This document shows positions 1-5,621 of a stretch of DNA of 6,724 nucleotides, piece after piece (within the stretch, counting starts at the first letter, position 1; each line of letters opens with the position of its first letter). A model generated the notes under the pieces. It ran no database searches and was not told the DNA's origin. It saw only the letters and a list, made by a program, of their open reading frames with translations. The stretch is from an uncultured Alistipes sp. (GTDB lineage Bacteria; Bacteroidota; Bacteroidia; Bacteroidales; Rikenellaceae): contig CAUDHE010000111.1 of assembly GCA_958449275.1 (NCBI GenBank), positions 1-6,724 of the forward strand, written 5' to 3'. Position numbers and translations under genes: made by a program.

Positions 1-80
1 GACGAGGGGTTATTCACCACCTCGCCCGCGGCGATCTGATTGGCGACGATCTCGGGCAGCAGTTTTATCTTGTTCTCCAT
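1..80 (-). CDS. mutL: DNA mismatch repair protein MutL, N-terminal fragment (cut by window edge)
   Basis: Only the first 26 codons and two bases of the next are present; the gene runs off the left edge. The peptide begins MENKIKLLPEIVANQIAAGE, which carries the hallmark MutL start (I-x-x-LP-x-x-(V/I)-ANQIAAGEV). In the family this is the beginning of the GHKL-type ATPase domain, just before the helix holding the catalytic glutamate and Mg-binding asparagine, which lie outside the window. MutL couples mismatch recognition by MutS to strand incision and excision. The ATG at 78-80 is chosen because the conserved block starts immediately after it. No strong Shine-Dalgarno is visible in the 24 bases separating it from the upstream membrane-protein gene, so the two are probably cotranscribed. 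Residues 23-24 are Asn-Asn where most MutL proteins have x-Arg before the conserved Pro. Confidence 0.93.
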   Translation of the reverse strand, partial: MENKIKLLPEIVANQIAAGEVVNNPS

Positions 81-104
81 TCGGTTTCGGTTAGGCTCGT
101 GTTC

Positions 105-527
105 TTAATTTTCGTATATCAGTTCGTCGCCCTCCTCGTAATCGTCGGGAACGATGGTTATGGGAGCATAGGGATCGAACTCTTCGTACTCCTCGGTGCG
201 AGGCGCCGAGCTGTCGCGGCCCGCGATCTCGAACAGAGACACGATGCGCGGGTAGAGTATGTAGAGGAACAACGCCAGCAACATCACGCCGACGCCCAGC
301 ATCCACATTCTCATGCGACTGCCCCCGCCCTCACGCGTGCGGCGAGCTTCGCGCGCGGCGCGCTGCGTGCGAATATACTTGCCAGGGGTATACTCGTCGG
401 TATCGTCGGAACGTTCGCCGCGCAACTCGGCACGGCGCTGTTCGCGCTCCTCGCGGTCGGGATCGTAATAACGCGGCCGATAGTTGAAACTGTTGGCGCG
501 ACGCTTGTAAGGTGAGAAAAACGACAT
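105..527 (-). CDS. Conserved small single-pass membrane protein of unknown function, upstream of mutL
   Basis: This is a 140-residue protein with no assignable function. The N-terminal ~70 residues are very basic and hydrophilic, opening with an aromatic/basic segment (FNYRPRYYDPDREEREQRR at about 14-32), followed by a charged region rich in Arg and Glu. One hydrophobic helix spans about 73-92, flanked on its N side by Arg71 and Arg73. The last ~48 residues are acidic (clusters of Glu and Asp at 112-116 and 128-135). By the positive-inside rule the basic tail should be cytoplasmic and the acidic tail periplasmic. From memory, proteins with a similar FNYxPRYYDP start occur widely in Bacteroidota next to mutL, so the pairing looks conserved, but I know of no tested role. 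The start at 527 is the only reasonable one. It is 24 bases from mutL and separated from dnaJ by a 119-base gap, so it may begin the mutL transcription unit. Confidence 0.8.
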   Translation of the reverse strand: MSFFSPYKRRANSFNYRPRYYDPDREEREQRRAELRGERSDDTDEYTPGKYIRTQRAAREARRTREGGGSRMRMWMLGVGVMLLALFLYILYPRIVSLFEIAGRDSSAPRTEEYEEFDPYAPITIVPDDYEEGDELIYEN

Positions 528-573
528 AATCTGCTGTTTTAAGGTACCTGTATATGAATTACCATATTTGAAA

Positions 574-641
574 CGTCGGATTTCTTCAGGCGGATCGCAC
601 CTTCGGTGCCCCGCGACCGCATAAACTACACGGTTCCGACG
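574..641 (-). other. Possible three-way-junction RNA structure after dnaJ (terminator or small structured RNA)
   Basis: In the gap between dnaJ and the small membrane-protein gene, a perfect 7-base inverted repeat (635-641 with 574-580) encloses two further helices. P2 pairs 631-634 with 616-619 around an 11-base loop and abuts the outer stem directly. P3 pairs 611-614 with 590-593, then, across an asymmetric internal loop (610 opposite 594-596), 605-609 with 597-601, closed by a GAA triloop. All helices are mutually compatible and contain only Watson-Crick pairs. The structure begins five bases after the dnaJ stop codon. There is no proper U-tract after it (only TTT), so a classical intrinsic terminator is not shown; Bacteroidota terminators can be atypical. 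It could be a 3' end or processing structure of the grpE-dnaJ mRNA, a leader of the next gene, or chance in GC-rich DNA. Confidence 0.35.
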
Positions 642-646
642 CTACT

Positions 647-1804
647 CTATCTGAAAAAATTCTTCATGCGTTCGAAGATATTCTGCTTATCCACCCCCGC
701 AGCCGTTTTGAAGTGCGGCTGTTCCGAGAGCTGCTCCACCAACCGACGCTCCTCGGAGGTAAGCGAATCGGGAATGGTGATATCCACTACGATCAGAATA
801 TCGCCGCGGCCGTAGCCGTTCACGTCGGGCAGACCCTTTCCGCGAAGACGCAGCACCTTGCCCGCATGGGTGCCCGGGGATATCTTTATCTTGGCACGGC
901 CGTCGATGGTGGGAACCTCCACGTCGCCGCCGAGGATACAAGTGGTAAGCGGCAGATTGAGGTTGTGGATCAAATCGTTACCGTCGCGAACCAGCTCGGG
1001 GTTGCGCTCCTCCTCGATCATTACCAACAGATCGCCGTTGATGCCCCCGTGACGGGCGGCATTGCCCTTGCCCGAAACGGTGACGGCCATACCCTCGCCC
1101 ACTCCCGCGGGGATGCGGATCTCGACCACCTCGTCGCCGCGAACCGCGCCTTCGCCGCCGCACTTGTCGCACTTGGCAGTTATGACCTTGCCCGTGCCGC
1201 CGCACGTCGGACAGACGTTCTGGGTCTGCATGCGCCCGAAGAAGGTGCTCTCCACGCGGGTAACATATCCCGAACCGTTGCAGGTGGCGCAAGTCGAATA
1301 CGACGAAGAGTCCTTGGCGCCCGTGCCGCCGCACTTGTCGCAGGCTATCGTCTTGTTGATCTTCAGTTTCTTGGTGACGCCGTTGGCTATCTCGGCCAGC
1401 GTGAGTTTCACCTTCACCCTGATGTCGGTGCCGCGATTGACGCGCATGCCGCCGCTCCTCGACGACGAAAAACCTCCGAAGTGGCCTCCGAATATGTCGC
1501 CGAACTGCGAAAAGATATCCTCCATAGAGAATCCGCCGCCGCTGAAACCTCCGTAACCGCCGCTCGCCGAACCTCCGTTCATGCCTGCATGGCCGAATTG
1601 GTCGTAACGCGCACGCTTGTCGGGGTTCGACAGCACGTCGTAGGCCTCGGCGGCCTCCTTGAATTTCTCCTCGGCCTCCTTGTCGCCCGGATTCTTGTCG
1701 GGGTGATACTTTATGGCGGCCTTGCGATAGGCCTTCTTTATCTCGTCGGCATTGGCGTTGCGCTCCACGCCCAACACCTCATAATAATCCCTTTTTTCTG
1801 CCAT
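647..1804 (-). CDS. dnaJ: Molecular chaperone DnaJ (Hsp40)
   Basis: This is a complete 385-residue type I DnaJ of normal length. It is the cytoplasmic J-protein that delivers unfolded clients to DnaK and stimulates DnaK ATP hydrolysis. The J domain covers about residues 4-70, with the essential HPD at 34-36 (YHPDKN). A Gly/Phe-rich linker follows (about 71-118). The zinc-binding region has four CxxCxGxG motifs: CDKCGGTG (155), CATCNGSG (172), CPTCGGTG (198) and CDKCGGEG (212). The substrate-binding C-terminal domains run from about 225 to 345 and include the GDLLV and GRGDI strands. All family-defining residues are intact. The ATG at 1804 is supported by a strong Shine-Dalgarno and by the J domain beginning right after it. 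It lies 35 bases after grpE, so the two are almost certainly cotranscribed. It is likely the last gene of its operon. Confidence 0.98.
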   Translation of the reverse strand: MAEKRDYYEVLGVERNANADEIKKAYRKAAIKYHPDKNPGDKEAEEKFKEAAEAYDVLSNPDKRARYDQFGHAGMNGGSASGGYGGFSGGGFSMEDIFSQFGDIFGGHFGGFSSSRSGGMRVNRGTDIRVKVKLTLAEIANGVTKKLKINKTIACDKCGGTGAKDSSSYSTCATCNGSGYVTRVESTFFGRMQTQNVCPTCGGTGKVITAKCDKCGGEGAVRGDEVVEIRIPAGVGEGMAVTVSGKGNAARHGGINGDLLVMIEEERNPELVRDGNDLIHNLNLPLTTCILGGDVEVPTIDGRAKIKISPGTHAGKVLRLRGKGLPDVNGYGRGDILIVVDITIPDSLTSEERRLVEQLSEQPHFKTAAGVDKQNIFERMKNFFR

Positions 1805-1812
1805 TGCCTTAA

Positions 1813-1821
1813 TCCTTTCCT
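1813..1821 (-). promoter_or_regulatory. Shine-Dalgarno sequence of dnaJ
   Basis: The minus strand reads AGGAAAGGA here, with the AAAGGA part (1813-1818) ending 8 bases before the dnaJ ATG. It stands out because most other genes in the window have weak or no Shine-Dalgarno, as is usual in Bacteroidota. It fixes the DnaJ start and may give dnaJ its own strong initiation within the grpE-dnaJ message. Confidence 0.65.
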
Positions 1822-1839
1822 AAATATTCTCGGAGCAGG

Positions 1840-2466
1840 CTACTCGCCCACCACCACCTTGGCGTAACGCAACACCTTATCGCCCAACATGTAACCGCGC
1901 TGGACCACATCTATAACCACTCCTTTCTTGTCCTCGCCTGCGGCGAAACGCGCCACGGCTTCGTGGAAATCGGGATCGAATTCCTTACCGCACGCCTCGA
2001 TCTCGCTGACCCCCTTCTGACGCAGGGCATCCTCGAATTTTTGCGCCACCAGACGCTCGCCCTCGCGCAGCGAGGCTATATCGTCGCTCTTTTCGGAAGC
2101 AGCCACGGCGCGATGCACGTCGTCCAGCACCGAAAGCATACATTTCAACACGTCGGCACCGCCGCTGGCCACGAGATCCATCTTCTCGCGCAGAGTACGC
2201 TTGCGATAGTTGTCGAACTCGGCCTGAAGTCGCAGATATTTGTCGCGCCACTCGGCCACGCAAGCTTCGGTAGATTCGATCTCGCTGCCGTCCGTCGTCT
2301 CCGATTCGGCGGCAGGTTCGTCGTCCTCTGTCATAGTGGCAGAGGCCTGACGGTCCTCATCTGCCATATTGGCACACGACTCGCTCTCGCACGAGGGACA
2401 ACCGTCGCCGTCGTCGAACGCACTGCGATCCATAACATCCTGATCCTCAAATTTCTGTTTTGCCAT
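1840..2466 (-). CDS. grpE: Nucleotide exchange factor GrpE
   Basis: This is a 208-residue GrpE, the homodimeric cytoplasmic factor that releases ADP from DnaK and so drives the DnaK-DnaJ cycle. The first ~70 residues are acidic and low-complexity, probably disordered. The long dimerisation helix begins near residue 71, with the typical block DKYLRLQAEFDNYRKRT at 75-91. The C-terminal beta domain that contacts DnaK carries EFDPDFHEAV (162-171) and ends in the family signature GYMLGDKVLRYAKVVVGE. The frame stays open 147 codons further upstream, but that part is antisense-like arginine-rich sequence inside the methyltransferase gene, so the ATG at 2466 is chosen. ATGs at codons 12 and 34 are possible alternatives that would still keep the whole fold. 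An unusual feature is a cysteine cluster, CPSCESESC (residues 23-31), in the tail. dnaJ follows after 35 bases; dnaK is not nearby. Confidence 0.96.
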   Translation of the reverse strand: MAKQKFEDQDVMDRSAFDDGDGCPSCESESCANMADEDRQASATMTEDDEPAAESETTDGSEIESTEACVAEWRDKYLRLQAEFDNYRKRTLREKMDLVASGGADVLKCMLSVLDDVHRAVAASEKSDDIASLREGERLVAQKFEDALRQKGVSEIEACGKEFDPDFHEAVARFAAGEDKKGVVIDVVQRGYMLGDKVLRYAKVVVGE

Positions 2467-2504
2467 ATAATTATGTTTTATCCTATTTTCCCAATACTCA
2501 AGCG

Positions 2505-2537
2505 CAAATAATATGCCCAAGCCTAACCGATGATAAA
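2505..2537 (-). promoter_or_regulatory. Candidate Bacteroidota-type promoter upstream of grpE
   Basis: The Bacteroidota housekeeping promoter has a -33 TTTG and a -7 TAnnTTTG about 19-21 bases apart. On the minus strand there is TTTA at 2534-2537 and TATTATTTG at 2505-2513, separated by 20 bases. That is one mismatch in the -33 box and one extra base inside the -7 box. Transcription would start near 2498, giving a leader of about 30 bases before the grpE ATG. The region is AT-rich, unlike its surroundings, and is the longest gap between the methyltransferase and chaperone genes, so a promoter here is plausible but not demonstrated. Confidence 0.35.
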
Positions 2538-3239
2538 TATGGTCGGACGTTTGCCGATATCGGGCATCGTCACGCGTCGCCACGCACCTACGCTGCGCGT
2601 TACGATATATTCGTCGGGCGAAGTTACGTCGCACGCCACCGTAAGACGGGTTTCGGCACCGCAAACCGACAATATCTGCTCCAGCAACTTCACGTTGCGA
2701 TAGGGGGCTTCGATGAATATCTGCGACTGCCCCTCGGCATGCGCGCGGCGTTCCAACACCCGCAACGCTCGGGCGCGCTCGGGCGGCTTCACGGGCAGAT
2801 AGCCGCAGAATGCGAACGACTGGCCGTTGAGTCCCGAAGCCATCAGCGCCAAAAGAATGGACGAAGGCCCCACCAAAGGCACCACACGTATGCCGAGCCT
2901 GTGGCACGCTTCGGCCGCCAACGCTCCCGGGTCGGCGACACCGGGCACTCCCGCCTCGGATATGACGCCCGCCGAACGCCCTTCGGCAATGGGACGTACC
3001 ATAGCTTCGACAGCCTCGCCCGCTGCGGTGTGCTCGTTCAGCTCGACGAACTCCAGATCGTCAATGCGGCGCGATATGCCTGCTTTCGAGAGGAAACGCC
3101 GCGCCGAACGAACGTTCTCCACGATGAAATAGTCGAGCGAATCGAGCACCATGCGGTTCGACTCGGGTACGACGTCGTAAACATCCGTACGATCGCTGAT
3201 CGGGCACGGAATCATATAGAGAACTCCTTTTTCAGCCAT
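2523..3239 (-). CDS. RsmI-like SAM-dependent methyltransferase (tetrapyrrole methylase superfamily), substrate uncertain
   Basis: This is a 238-residue protein of the tetrapyrrole (corrin/porphyrin) methylase fold that includes the 16S rRNA C1402 2'-O-methyltransferase RsmI. Visible landmarks are the first strand VLYMIPCPIS (6-15; compare LYxVPTPIGN in RsmI), FIVENVRSARRFL (38-50; compare EDTR in RsmI), the SAM-loop motif SEAGVPGVADPG (94-105), PLVGPSS (121-127), NGQSFAFCGYLPV (138-150) and the C-terminal FIEAPYRN (175-182). It is about 50 residues shorter than E. coli RsmI and lacks the extra C-terminal part. I recall a second, shorter paralogue of this type in Bacteroidota alongside true RsmI, and this sequence fits that group better, so no gene symbol is given. 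Its ATG overlaps the stop codon of the MurF-Alr gene by one base, implying translational coupling. A GTG three bases upstream and an ATG at 3215 are alternative starts; the latter would remove most of the first beta strand. Confidence 0.87.
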   Translation of the reverse strand: MAEKGVLYMIPCPISDRTDVYDVVPESNRMVLDSLDYFIVENVRSARRFLSKAGISRRIDDLEFVELNEHTAAGEAVEAMVRPIAEGRSAGVISEAGVPGVADPGALAAEACHRLGIRVVPLVGPSSILLALMASGLNGQSFAFCGYLPVKPPERARALRVLERRAHAEGQSQIFIEAPYRNVKLLEQILSVCGAETRLTVACDVTSPDEYIVTRSVGAWRRVTMPDIGKRPTIFIIG

Positions 3240-5605
3240 CACTCCTTGACATAAATACGTTTCACGCGCGCCGACACCGACGCCATTATTTCATAAGATA
3301 TGGTATCCAGCACCCGGGCCATATCCTCGGGCGTATTGCCCGCCGCGGGTGAAAAAACCACGGCTTCGTCGCCCTCTTTCACCCCCGCGATATCGGTCAC
3401 GTCGATCATGCAACTGTCCATGCAGACACGTCCCACTATCGGCGCGGGACGCCCCGCCACCAGCATCGACCAACGTCCGCCGCCCAGATGGCGATCCAGA
3501 CCGTCGGCATAGCCTATCGGCACCGTGGCTACGACGCTGTCGCGGTCGAGACGCTGCGAACGGCCGTAACCTATGGCCTCGCCCGCCCTACGCTCACGCA
3601 ACTGCACGATACGGGTTTTGAGAGTCGACACGGGTTGCAGTTCGTCGTTATGATGATAGCCGTAACCGTAAAGTCCCAAACCCAGACGGCACATGTCGAA
3701 CGCCGCTTCGGGAAAGCGTTCTATGGCGGCCGAATTGGCCGTATGGCGCAGCACCCCGTAGGGCAAAGACTCGGCCAGCGCGGAACTCATTCGGTCGAAC
3801 AGCGCGATCTGCCCGCGCGTGAAATCATCCTGCGACGGATCGTCGGCGCACGACAGATGCGCGAAGACGGTGGCGGCCTTCACGATACGGGTATCGCGCA
3901 AAAGCTCCGCGAGCCGCCCGATCTCCTCCCCGACGAACCCCAGACGGTGCATGCCCGTGTCCAGTTTCACATGTATCGGATAGTTGCGCCCGCCGTAACG
4001 CTCCACGCTGCGCATGAAATCGGCCAACGAACGGAAACTGTAGATCTCGGGCTCGAGAGAGTGAGCGACCATCTTGTCGAAACTGCCCGCATCGGCGTTC
4101 AGCACCACGACGGGCATGGTGATACCCTTCTCGCGCAACGTTATGCCCTCGTCGGCGAAAGCCACAGCCAGGTAATCGACACCCAACCGTTGCAGCAGAT
4201 GCGCCACCTCGACATCGCCCGCACCGTAGGAACGTGCCTTGACCATCGCCACCAAACGGTGGTTCATGGGCAGGAAACGACGGAAATAACCGACGTTGTG
4301 TGTCATGGCATTGAGATTCACCTCCAGCACGGTGGTATGGCTGCGACGCTCCAAAGCATGGCACACGCGCTCGAAATGTGCCCGCCTGTTACCCTTGAGC
4401 AACACCGCACGGCCCGCGGTATCTTCAGGCTCGAGGCCGCGCAAAAGTTCGTCGGTAGTATCGTAAAACCGTGTCGCGCAACGAAACTTGTCGGCGTGGG
4501 CGCGTATACGCTCGCCGACGCCTATAAGCAGATCGACTCCCGCACCCGCCGCAAGCTGCGCCACGCGCGAATACAATTCGTCGTCGCACATGCCGCTCTG
4601 CAATATGTCGGATATGACGGCCGTGGCGCCGCCGTCCAAAGCAACGGTACGCAGGGTATCGAGCGCGATAGCCAAAGAGTTTATATCGGAATTATACGAA
4701 TCGTTGATTATGGTCGAGCCGTCGACACCCTCTTTCACCTCCAGACGCATGGCCGTATCGGCAGGCTTCAGACGCGGTTCGGGACAGCCCAGCACACAGC
4801 ACAGCGTTTTGACCTCCTGAGCATCGATGCGAAGAGCCTCGTTGCATGCGGGCAGTTCCGACACGTCGGCATCGGCGGCATCCTCTATGCGGCACGATGC
4901 GGGCAGCAGATCGGGCAACGCATCCGCGATCTCGCCGTAGGAGCCGTGATATATAAATGTATGCGCGCCGCGCGCGAGTATCATCTTCTCGGCTATCTTC
5001 TCGCCGAGGCTCGCAAAATTGCCTTGGTGCGCGTCGCCGACAGAGGTGAAAAGCACCACGTCGGGACGTATCATACGCTCCAGACGCTCCATTTCGCCGC
5101 GTTCGGAGATTCCTGCCTCGATAAGGGCCACCTCCTCGTCGCCATCGATCATAAGCAGCGACAACGCCACGCCCAACTGCGAATTATAACTCGCCGGCGA
5201 AGCGAAGAATCTCAGCGTCGGAGGCAGCGAAGCGGCCGTCCACTCCTTCACCACGGTCTTGCCGTCGGAACCCGTAATACCGACCACCGTGCCGCCGAAC
5301 GCCGCACGATGAGCGGCCGCCAGACGCTGCAACGCCTCCAGCGAATTGTCGACGACCACATAGCCCGCATCGCAAGGAACATCGGATGCGGAGGCACGCT
5401 CGACCATGAATCCGCGCACGCCGCGGCGATACATCTCGGCCGCATTGTCGTGCGAATCGTGGTTCGCGCCGCGCATGGCCACGAACATGGCTCCGTCGGC
5501 GAACGCACGGCTGCGCGAATCGGTCACCACATCGTCGACCGTCACATCCTCGCCCAAAAGTTCTCCGCCGCATATTCGGGCTATTTCAGACAATTTGTAT
5601 TTCAT
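3239..5605 (-). CDS. Bifunctional MurF ligase / alanine racemase fusion
   Basis: This single 788-residue chain joins two cytoplasmic peptidoglycan enzymes. Residues 1 to ~420 are MurF, which adds D-Ala-D-Ala to UDP-MurNAc-tripeptide using ATP. It has the N-terminal substrate domain with DSR (29-31), P-loop TGSDGKT (111-117), SYNSQLGVALSLL (139-151), EAGIS (163-167), NDSYNS (301-306) and LLKGNRRAHFE (402-412). Residues ~424-788 are a fold-type III PLP alanine racemase making D-Ala from L-Ala. It has the PLP lysine in VKARSYG (Lys456), the VKLDTGMHRLG block (546-556, with the Lys547 position that is carbamylated in some homologues), Arg640 in CRLGLGLYG, the catalytic tyrosine in GYG (Tyr680) and the VCMD loop (727-730). 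Both active sites look intact, so the chain could both make and use D-Ala, presumably with a separate Ddl ligase in between. The fusion is a known Bacteroidota arrangement. The P-loop has Asp where Asn is common. It sits 16 bases after mutS2 and overlaps the next gene by one base. Confidence 0.97.
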   Translation of the reverse strand: MKYKLSEIARICGGELLGEDVTVDDVVTDSRSRAFADGAMFVAMRGANHDSHDNAAEMYRRGVRGFMVERASASDVPCDAGYVVVDNSLEALQRLAAAHRAAFGGTVVGITGSDGKTVVKEWTAASLPPTLRFFASPASYNSQLGVALSLLMIDGDEEVALIEAGISERGEMERLERMIRPDVVLFTSVGDAHQGNFASLGEKIAEKMILARGAHTFIYHGSYGEIADALPDLLPASCRIEDAADADVSELPACNEALRIDAQEVKTLCCVLGCPEPRLKPADTAMRLEVKEGVDGSTIINDSYNSDINSLAIALDTLRTVALDGGATAVISDILQSGMCDDELYSRVAQLAAGAGVDLLIGVGERIRAHADKFRCATRFYDTTDELLRGLEPEDTAGRAVLLKGNRRAHFERVCHALERRSHTTVLEVNLNAMTHNVGYFRRFLPMNHRLVAMVKARSYGAGDVEVAHLLQRLGVDYLAVAFADEGITLREKGITMPVVVLNADAGSFDKMVAHSLEPEIYSFRSLADFMRSVERYGGRNYPIHVKLDTGMHRLGFVGEEIGRLAELLRDTRIVKAATVFAHLSCADDPSQDDFTRGQIALFDRMSSALAESLPYGVLRHTANSAAIERFPEAAFDMCRLGLGLYGYGYHHNDELQPVSTLKTRIVQLRERRAGEAIGYGRSQRLDRDSVVATVPIGYADGLDRHLGGGRWSMLVAGRPAPIVGRVCMDSCMIDVTDIAGVKEGDEAVVFSPAAGNTPEDMARVLDTISYEIMASVSARVKRIYVKE

Positions 5606-5621
5606 AGGAATCTCTTCATTA

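Noticed and set aside
528..573. Promoter for the small membrane-protein gene
   Set aside because: The minus strand has TACCTTAA near the gene, only a partial -7 match, and no TTTG at 19-21 bases upstream. The ATATG/CATAT repeat nearby is too weak to call.
539..622. A 27-codon minus-strand frame after dnaJ (MRSRGTEGAIRLKK...)
   Set aside because: It has no Shine-Dalgarno and no recognisable similarity, and its GC-rich first half overlaps the inverted-repeat structure, which explains the composition better.
574..641. tRNA-like cloverleaf
   Set aside because: The 7-base outer stem suggested an acceptor arm, but there is no T-arm TTCGA-type loop, no recognisable D-arm or anticodon stem, and at 68 bases only two internal arms.
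713..1867. A 384-codon open frame on the plus strand opposite dnaJ
   Set aside because: It is a shadow of dnaJ; its translation has no family motif and dnaJ is complete and well conserved.
1963..2511. A 182-codon plus-strand open frame opposite grpE
   Set aside because: It is antisense to grpE, with no recognisable motifs in the translation.
2467..2907. N-terminal extension of grpE by 147 codons
   Set aside because: The extra segment lies inside the methyltransferase gene in another frame and is Arg/Ala-rich with no GrpE similarity; the ATG at 2466 gives a normal-length GrpE.
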